Source of the DNA: Pyropia yezoensis
Lineage: Eukaryota; Rhodophyta; Bangiophyceae; Bangiales; Bangiaceae
Length of the DNA stretch: 64,000 bases
Direction: 5' to 3'
Assembly (NCBI GenBank): GCA_009829735.1
Contig: CM020619.1
Coordinates: 19,659,816 to 19,723,815, forward strand
Shown here: piece after piece, positions 1 through 11,992 of the stretch
Layout of the letters: each line of letters starts with the position of its first letter
Position numbering within the stretch: position 1 is the stretch's first letter
Notes under the pieces: model-generated
The model's database searches: none
Told to the model about the DNA's origin: nothing
Seen by the model: the letters and a program-made list of their open reading frames with translations, nothing else
Program-made: the position numbers and the translations under genes

Positions 1-37
1 GGTCACCCCCCATTTTTTTCGAGAATGGGGGGTGACC
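1..37. repeat. perfect 14-bp inverted repeat (hairpin)
   Basis: Bases 1-14 (GGTCACCCCCCATT) are the exact reverse complement of 24-37, separated by a 9-nt T-rich loop. It sits at the edge of the window about 640 bp upstream of a Harbinger transposase, so it could belong to the 5' end of that element, but the outer side is cut off and no matching copy was found near 6.5 kb. Confidence 0.7.
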
Positions 38-678
38 AAGACCAATCCCCATCCAGGAGGGTGACTTGGGCGCTGCTTGGGGCTCTTGTAGCCTGTGTCG
101 TGGCAATTTTTCCAATACCGTTCTAGCCGGAATCGATCGCACCTGCGACACTGGACGATCGCTACTCGATTGGGGGCTGTGGATCCCCCCCTCCTCGGAT
201 TGTGCCACTGCGCGACAAAGGCCCGACCGCCCTTCCCGGCCCGCCCAGCCCCTATGGCTATGGGCCCGGTCCACTGTCTGCCGAGTCCGGTGGCGGGTAG
301 AAGGCCGTGCGATCCGCCGCCCAGCCCCCCCGCTGATGCGGTTTGGGAGGGGGTGCTTATGCTGATTGGCTACCGCAGTCGGGACCTCGGTGGCCGGCGC
401 TGCAGGCGCTGCCTAGTGTGGGGGATAGACCGGCCGGTGGGAAGATTCTTTGGCCCCCGTTGGTAGGTCGCTGGCAGGAGGGTTGCCAGTGCAGGGGGGC
501 TGCAAACCGCCCCCCCCCCCGTGCGGCCAGACCGGGGGGTGCCGTTTGTGGGGCGGCCGCCGTCGCCGTGGGCCCCACCATCGTCGTCGCGTCCACCATC
601 GTCGTGACGCCCACCATCATCGCCACCGTCCCCACCGCCACAACCGCACACCACGGCCACCCGTGGCCCACCCGCACC

Positions 679-2151
679 ATGGACGCTGCTGTGGATCCAG
701 ACGTTGCGGCCTTGATGCAGGACCAGGAGGACCTGGAGGCTGCCTCGGTTGTTGCCGCGCACTTGGCTGTGCTGCGCCGCTTTCGTCAGCGCGTGCACGC
801 GGCGCGGTGCGGCCGTCGGCCACGGTACCGGGGATCCGTGAGGGGCCGGAGGGCCAACAAGCCACGTAACTTTTCTGCTGGTTTGCGTGCCCTACTGAGA
901 AATTATTTTGGGGTGGACGGTGCCCCTCCCGTGTACTCGGAGCCTGATTTTGAGCGTCGTTTTCGTGTCCCGCGCGTGGTGTTTGTGCGCATCTACCGTG
1001 CGCTGCAGGACCAGCCGTGGTGGAAGCAGGCCGTGAACGCGACAGGTCGCTTGCAGTCTCATCCTCTGCAGAAGCTGGTGGCCGCTCTTCGTGTCCTTGG
1101 GTACGGGGAAGCTGCTGACCGCGCGGACGAGTACTGTCGCATCTCCTCCACGACCATTGACCTCGCTGTGAAGAAACTGATTGAATTTATTGGTGATGAG
1201 TATGGACCTGTTTATTTGCGCCACCCCAACGACGCGGAGATGGCCATCCTTTTGAAGCGGAACGCGGAGAGGGGAATGCCGGGGTGTATGGGGTCTCTGG
1301 ATTGCTTGCAGTGAGAGTGGAAGAACTGCCCGAAGGGCCAGGCGGGGCTCTACCAGAACCGGAAGGGGAGGCGCACGGTCGTTATGGAGACTGTGTGTGA
1401 CGAGAACCTGTATATCTGGCACCTGTTTGTCGGGTGCCCGGGCAGCATGAACGACCTCAACGTGATGCAGCAGTCGCCGCTCTACCACGCCGTCATTGCG
1501 GGGGATTGGCCCCCCCGCAGCTCGGCCTTTACCGTCAATGGCAAGTCGCGCACACTGCCTTACTACCTTGTCGACGGAATCTACCCACACTACGCGTTTT
1601 TCATCCGCTCGTACGTCAACCCCAACACCGAGAAGCGGAAGACATTTAACCGTCTGCAGGAGGCGATTCGCAAAGACGTCGAGCGCCTGTACGCGGTTTT
1701 GACGGCACGCTTCCATATAGCCATGCATCCCGCGCGTTACGCACGCGTCACCACCATCTGCGCGGCTGTCAAGGCGGTCGCTATCCTGCACAATATGGTA
1801 ACGGAGCTACGACGGGGGGGGTATCTGGCCCGGCAGCGGCGGGAATTTGCCGCGGCCGTAAGTGGAGATGTGGGGGAAGCCGACGGGGGAGACGGACCTG
1901 TTGACGCTGCCGCCGGGGTTGGCGCACCCAGCGGCGGTGGGGGGGACACAGCAGGCTACGGCACCCTCGCAGGTTTGGGCGGCCTGCCGCCGGTCGTGCT
2001 GCCGATTGGCCAAGTGGCACCCGACGCGTTTGTACGGGCCATGCGCGCGTGGAAGGAGGTCCGCAGTACGTGCGAGCACGTGCAGCTGCGGGACGACCTG
2101 GCTGAGGACATCAACCGTGACCGTGGGGCACTCTTGGAGCCGTACTTGTGA
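679..2151 (+). pseudogene. PIF/Harbinger-type DDE transposase, interrupted by an in-frame TGA
   Basis: One reading frame (frame 1) encodes a transposase of the plant-transposon/Harbinger nuclease family, which cuts and integrates DNA transposons. The start is taken at the ATG at 679, in a CACCATGG context, although the frame is open from 343. The family signature GSLDC is followed by EWKNCP, then GSMNDLNVMQQSPLY, YYLVDGIYP and RKDVERLYAVL. The usual acidic residues (D in SLDC, D in LVDG, E in DVER) are all present. The frame is broken once, by TGA at 1312-1314, where relatives have Trp in a DC-x-x-W-E-W-K-N-C context; coding resumes at once and runs to the TGA at 2149. A TGG to TGA change explains it. 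Without readthrough or editing only the N-terminal part is made, so this copy is probably dead or recently inactivated. A Myb/SANT-like partner ORF lies convergently downstream, as is usual for this superfamily. Confidence 0.85.
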
Positions 2152-2334
2152 GGGCGCTGTTCCTGTTGTGCGTACACTACATGGCAACAAAAGGTTTTTT
2201 TTCCCCATTCAGCAGGGGGTTTTTTTTTCTTGGAAAACTGTCGTTTTTTTTGTCCGCGTATACCTGCGCCCAGCGCGTGCAGACAGCCAGCCCGCCGGCA
2301 GACAGCGGACCTGAGAAGATGGGGGTGGCGGTGA

Positions 2335-3400
2335 TGGGGGGTGGCTTCGCCGCCCGTCGCGCGGACGGCGGGCTGCGGTGCCGCTGGCGGCAGTCACGGC
2401 GGGCGGCGCCACCGCCCGTCGCGCCGACGGCGGGCGGCGGTGACGGCCGGCGGCGGCCACGAGGGGCGGTGTCGCCGCCCGCGGCGCGAATAGTGCGCGG
2501 CAGCGGCGGCGGCGACGGTCACGGTGGGCGGCGAGGCCGGCGGCGGCGCGCACGGTGGGCGGCGGAGGCGGCGGCGGCCCGGACTGAGGGCGGCGGTCGC
2601 AGCGGCGGCGCGTACGGTGGGCGGCGGAGGCGGCGGGGACGGCCACGTCGGGCGGCGTCGCCGCCCGTCGCGCCGACGCCGGACGGCATTGGCGGCGGTG
2701 ACGCCGTCGGTCGGCTGCGCCGCCGCCCGTCGCGCTAACGGCCACGGGGGGCGGCGCTGCCGCGTTTTGCGCCGACAGCGGGCGGAGGTGGCGGTGGCGG
2801 CGGCCACGGGGGGCGGTGTCGCAGCCCGTGGCGCGGACGGCGGGCGGCGGTGGCAGCGGCGACGGTCACGGGGGGCGGCGTCGCCGCCCGTCGCGTCGTC
2901 GGCGGGCGGCGTTGGTGGCGGACGCGGCCACGGTGGGGGATGGTACCGCCCGTCGCGCCGACGGCGGGTGGCGGTCGCGGCGGAAGCGCAAACGGCGGGC
3001 GGCGGCGGCGGCGGCCACGGGGGCGGCTTCGCCGCCCGTGACGCGGACGGCGGGCGGCGGATGTGGCGGCGACCGCCCCAGGGGGCGGCGCCGCCGCCCG
3101 TCTTGCCGACGGCGGGTGGCGGTGGCAGCGGCGATCGCCAGGGTGGGCGGCGAGGCCGGCGGCGGCGTGGACGGTGGGCGGTGGTCGCGGCGGCGGCGCC
3201 GACGGAGGACGGCGGTCGCGGCGGCGGTGCCCTCGCTGGGTGGCGGGGCCGGCGACGGCGCCGACAGCGGGCTGCGGTCGTGGCGGAGATGCGCATGGAG
3301 GGCGGCGGTGGCGGCCGCGGCCGCCGCGGGGTGCGGCGGCGCACGCAGCAGCGCTGATGGTGGGCGGCGGTGACGGCGGCGGCGGCCACGTTTTGGGAGG
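2335..3400. repeat. degenerate GC-rich minisatellite, unit about 60 bp
   Basis: About 17 imperfect units follow each other. A typical unit runs GGGCGGCGTCGCCGCCCGTC, then a CGCCGACGGCGGGCGG core, then a GGTGGCGGCGGCCACG-like end. Because the unit length is near a multiple of three and stop codons are rare, several long ORFs stay open on both strands; their products are simple Arg/Gly/Ala/Pro strings and are not credible proteins. The array lies between the two convergent Harbinger ORFs. Confidence 0.8.
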
Positions 3401-3612
3401 GCAAAGGGGGCGGCGCCGATGGCTGCCGGCGGCGGCGGTGGCGGTGGCGACGGTCGCAGCGCTGGCACTGCGGGCGGCGGCCGGTGAAGGCAAGCACTGG
3501 CCGGGTGACGGCCGCGAGCACCACCGCCGGCAACCGCGGCGGCGCTGTCGGCGGGAAGTACAGCCGCGGCAAACCGTTCGGGGGCGCAGGTGGGCACGTA
3601 CAAGTGTCATAG

Positions 3613-3700
3613 AAAAAAAAAAAACCGCACCCTGCCCAACGGGTGCGGAAAAAGAAAACCTTTGCTTCCTGCGGCCACAAACACACACACACGCACACAC
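3613..3700. repeat. A12 tract, 8-bp hairpin and CA microsatellite
   Basis: An A12 run (3613-3624) is followed by CCGCACCC (3625-3632), an 8-nt loop, and GGGTGCGG (3641-3648), then an A-rich stretch and a CA-repeat around 3680-3700. Read on the minus strand it is a stem followed by T12 downstream of the Myb-like ORF. It may mark a transcript 3' end, but a Pol II terminator cannot be read from this. Confidence 0.5.
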
Positions 3701-3829
3701 TACGTACACAAGCTAAAGCGATTCTGCAACATCGGACTCACTGCTGGACTGGTCGCTGAGGCGAGGGGTCCTCGCTGGGCCGCTGGGGTAGGACAGGCCG
3801 CTGTCACAGGAGTCCCCATCAGAAAGCGG

Positions 3830-5091
3830 CTAAGTAGTGCCCAGCGACGTGCGAGCTTGCGCAGCGGCAGCCATCGCCTTGGTCAGTTGGGCTTGGGCAG
3901 CACGTGAGAGGGGGGCACTAGGGCCATCCTTAACACGCACAGATCCGGGACTGGGGCCGTCTCGGGCACGCACGCGCGCTGCCGCTCGGTCCGGGCATGC
4001 AGCCACAGGTCCCTCGAGTGCCGACGCGTCGGCGGGGGCAGCTTTCTCTGCCGCTGGCTCATTGACAGGGATCCGCGGCGGCGCCACAGCCAGCGGCGCC
4101 GCGGGAGGCGGCGCGGCGGGCGCTCGGTGTCACTATCATCGTCGTCACACACCTCATAAACAGATGTAACGCCTGTAGCGGCGTAGGCTCCTACGGCGGC
4201 AGGAAGTCGATCAGGTGTCCAGCTCAGTGCGTGGGTGGGGCCAACAGGCACGCCGGCGGCGACCAGCATCTGCCGCGCCTTGGTGCGCATAAACAGCTTG
4301 GCCTCTTCAGTATCGCGCATGCCGGGCTGGTTGAACAGAATGATTGCGGATCGCTCAGCAGACGCCGTAGCAATGGCGTTCAGCGCCTCTGTGCTGGCGC
4401 GCACCTCGCGCGCCGCCGCCAGGTCCTCCATGCGTCCGCGCATAGCAGCCTTGCTGCCGGGAGTGCGCGGGTCAAATTTGCGCGCTGCGCCCCCCACTTT
4501 GCCAGTCTTGCGGGGGCCGTTGGTCGGATCGTCCGTGTCCACGTCGATGTCGCTGTCGCCGCTCCCGTCAGTGCTGCTGCGGGTGCCGATCCCCGCGGCA
4601 GCCGCGCCGGCGGCCCCGCTCCACTTGTCAGAATGGCGCAAAACTTTCCAGCACGGCACGTACTTCTTGAGGGGGTAGTACTTACGCTTCACACCAGTCT
4701 CCGGCTCGGTCCCGTCCAGACGCGCTTGGTGCAACCGAATGGCCTCGTAGATGTCCTCGCCCTTGCTGTGAGCCAACGCGCCCTGCACGATCGCCTCCTC
4801 CGACGGGTTGCCCGACAGCTGCAGGCGCTGCACGGCCAGGAATGACGACGCGAACGCGCTCGCCCCCTTCTTGACTTTGTCCCAGGTCTTTGTCACCGCC
4901 CCCACCGTGCGGTCCGTCGTCATCGGCAGCTCAGCGCGGGCGCGCATCAGGTGCAGATACTCATTCCGCACACCGCCGTAAAAGTCGCTCCCCTTCTGGT
5001 CCGTCCCCACCACGCTGTCGCGAGTCTTCTCCAGCCAGGCCTGGCACAGGCACGTCAGCTCCACCTCGGACCAGCCCAGCCCCGAGCCCAT
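3830..5091 (-). CDS. Myb/SANT-like (trihelix-type) DNA-binding protein of a Harbinger element, with a probable C-terminal frameshift
   Basis: The best-supported reading begins at the ATG at 5091 (MGSGLGWSEVELTCLCQAW) and gives a 402-aa frame that stops at 3883. The N-terminus resembles the Myb/SANT-like domain of proteins paired with Harbinger transposases: W-S-x-x-E, an aromatic-rich AWLEKTRDSVVG segment, then F-Y-G-G-V-R-N-E-Y. An Ala/Lys-rich C-terminal stretch (EVRASTEALNAIATASAER to MRTKARQMLVAAG) looks like the NAM-associated C-terminal region. Such proteins bind the element ends and help the transposase. Near 4090-4140 the frame degenerates into Arg-rich text, while the neighbouring frame (stop at 3830) gives a more protein-like Ala/Glu-rich tail. 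This suggests a one-base indel in a GCC-rich stretch. Upstream, 5108-5780 carries a Pro/Tyr/Trp/Asp-rich frame that could be a frame-shifted N-terminal extension. Confidence 0.6.
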
Positions 5092-8000
5092 CGTGGCGGT
5101 TGGTCGGCTAGCGACGGGGGGGGCCCTGCCTTGCAGGGTCGGCGCGAGATGCGTGGCGCGGCGGGGGGCCTCGAGGGGAGCGCGCTTGCCGTCCGGCGAG
5201 GTCTCCGCGGTAGGGCAGCGGCGGGGGCGGCGGCGGGGGTGGCGGAGGGAGCGGCGGCGGGGGCGGCCCTTGGTCGTAGCGCGGCGGCGGCAGCTCGTCG
5301 AACGGGGGGGGGGGGGGGGCGGCGGCCACCCAGCGGTCAGGGCGGTCGTCGTACCGCACTGGGCTGTGCCGGGGGGGCCGGTTGTCGTCACGTCCGCGAG
5401 GAGGGTTGGTCCGGCTGCGGGGGCGAGGCTGCTCGTCGGGATGGTGGCGGGGAGGGTAGGGGGGGCGGCGGGGCCAGTCGTCGTTGGCAGTGCGGGGGTT
5501 GGAGGGGGCGGGGGCATCCCACCAGCCATCACGTCCGCCATTTGTAGTCCAGGGAGGCGAGTAGGTCCAGCCAGGGGGCGGCGGGGCCGCCCACGGGCAG
5601 CGGCACGTCCAATGGCACAGCGACGGAGGCGGGCCCGCCGCAGACGACGGCCCCCAGTCGGATGACGGCTGCTGCTGCGGCGGCGACCACGGGGCGTAGT
5701 GGGGTGACGCCGGCCTCCATGGGGCGGCACGGCCGCCATAGCCGCGGCGCCCATCGCCGGGACCGATGCTGCAGCCGTTCATGGTGGGCGGGAAGACGTT
5801 GTGAGTGCTGGGGGCGGGGAGCGGAGCGCCAGAAGCGCGAAAGCGGTTGGGGGGAGGAAAGGTGGGCGGGGTGGGCGGTGGGCTCCGTCGGCGGTGGTCG
5901 CTGGGGCAGGGCGCGGGCGGGGCGGTGCCGTTCACGCGGCGGGGACGACGGGCCCCGTCCCCCCGTAAACGGGTAGGATCGGCACCCGCCCCGGCCAGCC
6001 CCGCGCGCCAACGTGCCCCCCGTCGCCACACACACCCCACGCGCGCGCCACAGGTCGGGCCAGGAGGGGGATAGGGGAGGGGGGGTCGGCAGCGGAGGCA
6101 GGGCGCCCAGCAGGCAAAACCGGTCGGAATCGGGGCGTCCGACGGGGCGCCCTCGTGCGTGGTGGCGGCGGGGCGGCCGCGCGGCCGCCTGCGGCCGCGT
6201 GGGCCGGAGGGGGTGTGGCGTGTCTCGGTCCTGCCCCCGCCACCAATTGGGAGGCCGACTCGTGGGGTTGTGGGTGGGGGGGGGCGCCCAGCAGGCAACC
6301 ACGTTGGGGTTGGGTCGTCCGACAGGGCGCCCCGCGCCGGCGGTGGCGGATGGGCAGCCGAGTGGGCGGAAGACTGTGGCGCGGGTTCCGCCGGGCCTGC
6401 CTGCTGCCCCCGCCCACCAATAGGGGGCCTCAGCGGGGGCGACAGGGCAGGGGGATGGCGCCCAGTGGCGACCGGATTGGCATTCGCGCGTCCGTCGCGG
6501 GGCGCCACCCAGTCAATAATATTGCCTGTTGGAGGCGCCGGGGCACGGGGCCAGGAGGTTCAGAGGTGAATCCACCTGGGTGGCCAGCGCAGCAGGCCCC
6601 ACTTTCACGACTTCACTCATCGATCTAGCCATCGTCGCGCCACGTCGTGGGCTGAACGGCCGCCCACGCTGGCTGCACCTCAGAAGAGCCATTTTCGGGT
6701 TCTTCCTGGAGGCTGGGAGAGGCGCGGGAGGCCTGCCGAACAGAAAGAATCCCCCGTGGTGGGAGAACGCGGGCGACACGCCTGCCCCAGGGCTGGCACA
6801 CGCGGCCGGATCCTAGCCCCCCCCCCATATGACAGTGTCTACGACGGGTTCAGGCAGTGTGTGGAGGGCTGCCTGGATACTGGCAATGCACCCGTTTCCC
6901 GCTGCGACCGCCGTTCAAGCGGGGGGGCCGCGCGAGATACGCACGAAGTCGCGTCCCTTGGGACGATCGTTGAGAGAATTGGACTGTTTCGACTACACTT
7001 GATGCATACGATCGCAGTCGACCGAGAAATTGAGGGCAACGTGTCGCCCTTGATCGCATATTTGTCGTCGACACGGGCGCACGATCGGGCGGGATCTGCG
7101 ACGCTCGCGTTGCTTCTCCCGACTGGATGTGACCTTCGCTTGTGATTCTTGATTTTATTGCAATCTTCCTTGGTCTTTGGTCCGTCCACAGCCAACAACA
7201 TCCCGACGAATTGACGCACGCATTGGGCTCCTGACGAAGCCGTTCTAGACAACTCCATCCTGATCGGTTGGGGACCTCGGCTTTCGGTTGGTCCTCCAGT
7301 CACCAGCCGCCACGTGTGTCCATTTCAGGCTTAAATGAAATTCAGTTGGGGATGGTCCTGCTGTTGGTGGGTATGCTCTTAGCTGTGCTCTGAGGAGGAT
7401 TACTGTGTCCGTTTGTACGTCACGTACCACAGCAGAGCCCAGCGAGCAACGCATCTTTTGGTTCGTTGCTCAAGATAGTCCATTGTACTCCAAAGCCCCA
7501 AGAATAAGTTGCTAAATACTTCTGGCTTTCTTCAACTCTGAGCAGTGCTGTGAGAGGGTCTCACAAGTTTTGCGCAGACCACTTGGCAACAAAAATCAAG
7601 AAGAGCGTGGAAGCCCTTTGAGCCCCACTGCGCAGGGATGTCGGCAGCGATTCACGAGCGTGTGCGTTGTCTCGCCACTCTTCAAAGCCTTCAGACTTAG
7701 CAAATTAAATAGAATGACACATCAAGTGGCTCTCATTTTGACATGCATGTCTGCTGAAGAAGCCAGGATAGCTCAGGACTGATAGACATGCTCGGCGCTA
7801 TCGCTATAAAAGTAGCTGAATAGGTATGGGTTTTAGCTCCACCGATAGACATGCTCTGAACGCCGACGGCCCAGCCGTGCGCGCGCGAGCTGGGCAAAGG
7901 GCGCCGTGCAAAAAGGTTAGAGACGAAAGGAGCCTATGGCATGCAAACCTAGGAAAGATGGGGAGAGGAAGGGAGGCGAGGGGGCGAGACGGGGGAGGGT

Positions 8001-10059
8001 GGGGGGCCGGTGAAGGGGTCAAGGGAATGTGGCATGGTTTGAAAGGACGGGAGGTGAAGGAGCACGGAACGTAGACAGGGGGACGACGTGAAGGGGGATC
8101 CAAGAGGGGAAGTACGGAGCGCACAGGCCCACTTGCATTTCTGCGTTTATGGTCCACAGGAATGCTGGAAGCCAATAATTTCGCCGGGCAGTGGAAGGAG
8201 TGTTGACTGACCCACCACCTGGCGGCCACAGGCAAGCGTGGAGAGGAAAACATGTCCTAAAACAACCACTGTACGGTATGCTTCCCCCGATCATGTATTC
8301 ATTTGCCCCTCTGATTTCGAAACGGGGTGCTGCGGTCAACGGCAGAGTCAACAGTCGCGTGCCGAGCCGCCAAACTCAAGGGAGGACGGTTGACGGCAGG
8401 AAGACTTCCCCATCGAGACTTGGGCTTTGTACAGTACTTGTTTCTGAGGCCAACCACGGGTATCGTCTGTCTCACGCCCTCTTTTCGTGCTTGGTGCCAG
8501 ACTCGGAAGCCTCGTGCACATGTCGTCTGATGGTCCGTGGCCTTTTTCTTCTCGCCCCCGCGACGGCCCCGACGGGCCGGATGGGCGAGGAGGGGGGCGC
8601 CCGCCGCGGTGGTGGCAGGCGGCGGTCGCTTGCTTGTCGGCCGCCGTGCCGCGTACGTTGACCACCTCGTCGCGGCCGTCGGCCTGTCGGCGGGGAGGCA
8701 CGCACCGGTCGTCAGTCGAGTGGGATGGATAGAGTTAGAGCCCAGCAACGGAGAGACTGGTATCCCTTGTACAGGTGGCGAGTGAACCCAAGCGAGGGGC
8801 GCCTGCCTGCCTGCTGCTGTTGGACAGCACCCACAGAGTCTCCCGCAGGCTCAAAAGTTTCGGACACGCCGCGGCCTCTCCCACGTTCCTCCTTTCTTTC
8901 GTTGCCCTCTCACCACTGCCAACGAGCGGTGATGCCTCCGAACCTGCACCATGGGACGCAACTGGTAGGGGGCTCCCTAGTGGTGTGTTGTGGCAGCGGG
9001 GGGAGCCCGACGCGACAGGGACGGACAGCTACGTTGCCACGCCCAGGCCCCTCTTGGGATCCCAGGCAACAAGGACTGATCAAAAGAAGAGCAACCGCGC
9101 ACCACTGCCACGGGCGAGGACGGTGGTGTGCAACGCAGACGTGCGGCGATAACGGCGCCCAGCGGCGGGAAAGAGGGAAGAGGGCGGTGGAGGTACCAAC
9201 AACAAGCCGACGCGACACCCGAGCGGCCGTCTGCTGGGGGTGGCGTCGACGGCAGGCGTCTCCCAGCGGGGGGAAGGGCAGGTGTTCCGGAGGAGGCACT
9301 GTGTCCCAAACCCCGCCGGTTGCCCGAGAGGCGCCAACCGCGGGGGGGGCGGGGGGGGGGGGGGGGGGGGGGACGGCACCGCACGCGCCGCAGCGAGCGT
9401 CATCAGGGCGGCGGGGCGCGGTGGCGGGGCAGCGAGCAGACGCCTGGCGCGCCCGGCGGCCGCGTCCCTACGCGTGGCGGGTGGGCGGGCGGGTCAGGAC
9501 GCCTCGCGCCGCCGGCTGCACGCCGTCGTGCGCGAGGGGGAGGGTGGCCTGGTGAGCAAAGGTATGGGGGAAGGTCGGGGAGGTCGACCCCTTGGGCGGC
9601 TTGAGCACTGCCGATAGGATAGGACTGCCGCGTCGCCCGTCAACTGGGACGTCGCGGACCTCAGATCGGGCTTCCTGGTTGGTGGACGGCCGCGTCGCGG
9701 TTCCACTTTCAACTCCCAACCCAACGCCCCATCCCAAACGGGGGTCGCCCGCCGAGCTGAGCTCCCCATCTGGCTCCCGACTGCCCCAACTGGCGTGGGC
9801 TCCTTGGCCGGTGCGCCAGTCCCCCCTTCCTGCGCTCAACCCGTCGACCGGGTGACTTGACTGCGACTGCCCCCGGCACGCTCCCCCTCCCCCGTCTGGT
9901 ACAGTACCACCCCCCGCTCGCACGCTGTGCCATCTCCTCTCCCCCCTCTCCTCTTTTTATTGACACGCCGCCTCGACCGCTTCCCCGCGTCCCCCCCCTT
10001 CCCGTCCCCCCTCCCCCTCCCCCCGCACAGCCCTTGCGCTCTCCATTGCACCTGTCGCC
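5092..10059. other. spacer: Pro-rich ORF remnant, then AT-richer DNA and heme oxygenase upstream region
   Basis: At 5108-6508 a minus-strand frame encodes a Pro/Gly/Arg-rich sequence with PPPP runs and an MNGCSIGPGDG segment starting near 5778; it may be an N-terminal extension of the Myb-like protein, but no domain is seen. From about 6.8 to 8.5 kb the DNA is less GC-rich, with no recognisable gene. It holds a TATA-like CTATAAAAG near 7805, flanked by two copies of GATAGACATGCTC (near 7782 and 7844). From 8.5 to 9.8 kb it is GC-rich with a run of about 26 G interrupted by one C (9343-9372). 9.85-10.06 kb is C/T-rich and precedes the heme oxygenase start. No RNA gene was recognised. Confidence 0.5.
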
Positions 10060-11313
10060 ATGGCCGCCTTTGTCGCCGCCCCCGCCGCGGCGGCCGGCCT
10101 CACCGCCGCCCGCGGCGGCGCCTTTACCGCCTCCACCCGCCCCGCCTGCAGCGTGGCGGCGGCTGCCCCCGCCCGCCGCACGTTGGCGCCGCGCATGTAC
10201 GGCCCGCCCGCGTCGACGGGGTCGCCCCCGACCGGGGAGCGGTCGGCCAAGCTCACCGACCCCGAACGGCGGCCGGGCAGCCTCAAGGGCTTTGTGAATG
10301 AGATGCGCATGGTGGCGATGAAGCTGCACACCAAGGACCAGGCCAAGGAGGGGATGCAGGAGAAGAGCACCCTGCCCATCACCGAGTGGAAGTACGTTTT
10401 GCGCCCGGCACCCTTATTCTTTTTTTTTTTCTCAGTCGGCTAGGGGGGGGGGAGCAGTGGCGCCTGTGGACCCTCTTTCTCGCTCTTGAGCATTTGCTGG
10501 GAGGTGCTTTTCGCTTTTCGGCGGTGGGCGGGGCGGCATGTGCGACGATTGGGAGGTGGGGCGGCGGCTGTCGCCGCGATGCGCTTGCGGTGAGACATCT
10601 TTCTGTCCAGGTTGCTTGGACAGTCATTGGTTCTTGACGGCCTTGTCTTTGAGGAGGGCTGTCCGGGCTGCGGCTAACTGTGGCGTTTCGTTTTTGCTAT
10701 TTTCTCCTTTCCGCGCACTGCATGCTGTGGTGCTCGATCATCTCTTGTCACCTTCCTCGTCACGGCCCCTGTTCTACGCAACAGGCCGAAGCAGTCCGAC
10801 TTTGTTCAGTTTCTTGCGGACTCGCTCCACGTGTACGAGTACTTTGAGGAGGAGCTGATGGTGGCCGACTCGCCGCACCCGGAGTATGCGCGCTTTGCGG
10901 ACACGGGCCTGGAGCGGGTGGCTTCGCTCAAGACGGACCTGGCGTACCTTGCCTCCCTCGGCAACCCGACCCCTCCCCCGACGGCGGCGGCGACCAAGTA
11001 CGTGGACTACCTCAAGAGCCTGGAGGCCAAGCCCGAGGCTGTCATCTGCCACTGGTACAACTATTACTTTGCGCACACGGCGGGGGGGCGCATGATTGGG
11101 CGCAAGATGCAGGACCAGCTGTTTGAGGGCCGCGAGCTGGCCTTCTACATGTGGGAGGAGGACGTGAGCGACATTCTGAACCGGGTGCGTGGGGTCATTG
11201 ACGAGGTGGCGGGTGACTGGCCGCGGGACGTCAAGGACGACTGCCTCGAGGAGACGGGACTGAGCTTTGCCTACTCGGGGACGGTGCTGTCCAACTTGGC
11301 AAAGGCGGGCTAG
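10060..11313 (+). CDS. HO1: heme oxygenase, plastid type (exons 10060-10391 and 10785-11313)
   Basis: The enzyme opens the heme ring to biliverdin, CO and iron using ferredoxin in the plastid; in red algae biliverdin feeds phycobilin synthesis. Exon 1 gives an Ala/Arg/Ser-rich, acid-poor N-terminus of about 50 residues typical of a transit peptide, then FVNEMRMVAMKLHTKDQAKEG, which contains the proximal heme-ligand His. The intron (393 nt) has donor AA|GTACGT at 10392 and acceptor ACAG|G ending at 10784. Joining restores ITEWKPKQSDFVQFLADSL, the conserved W-x-P...F-x-x-FL-x-S block. Exon 2 carries CHWYNYYFAHTAGGRMIGRK, the distal-helix Gly-rich signature. The predicted product is 286 aa, about the usual length for plant and algal HO1. 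The start has the context GCCATGG. The intron interior is T-rich and encodes nothing. Confidence 0.92.
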
Positions 11314-11992
11314 GAACCACCGTCGTTCACACGTCATCTGCTTGCGACAAACAATTTTTTCTCTTTTTTGTGTACTCTTTGTACGCTAGATAATGCAGCT
11401 CCGCTCGTCCGAATCGCTTGGGCTCGCCAGTGGCATCTCCTGGGGGCACGAAGCCCACGGTGCGGGGACCGCTTTCTCATATCCGTCGCAGTCCCTCGCC
11501 TGTCGTACTCATGCGTGAAGTTTGGTCACCCCCTTTCCGCGGAAGTATGCTCCGATGCGCCCAGTCACGCAGGAGCTATGTCATCGACTCTTACCCGCTC
11601 CAGAGCTCCCGGGTGGCCGCACGTGTAGTATTCAGAGATGTGCACACCAGTCTTCGCCCGTCGCCAAGCGGCAACTCAACGACCAGACACACAGCCAATA
11701 CCCAGGAGGGTCGATGCAGAGGGCTCGCTGACGGGTTCGCTCAACAGGGGACAGGTGTGAACAACCATCAACAACAGATGAAAACTATCCCCCAAAATAA
11801 AAACAAGCGAGACCCCCTACGTGCGATGGATAACCATGGCATCAAGTGTGGGGGGCGGCGGCCAGGCACCAAGCCACAGCCCCTGAAGCCGCAGCGGGTA
11901 GCGGCAGCCCCGGCAGCACCAGTGCCACAACCGCGGCCGTGTCACCATCCTCCACCCCCTCCCATCATTTAACCGAGAACGCCATCGTCGGC
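11314..11992. other. convergent spacer
   Basis: This stretch lies between the heme oxygenase 3' end and the 3' end of the minus-strand three-exon gene. It starts with a T-rich segment (11354-11372) that may belong to the heme oxygenase 3' UTR. Short ORFs here show no recognisable motif. Confidence 0.5.

Noticed and set aside
2394-3698. Long ORFs on both strands across the 60-bp repeat
   Set aside because: They are open because of GC bias and the near-triplet period; products are Arg/Pro/Gly/Ala strings with equal openness on either strand.
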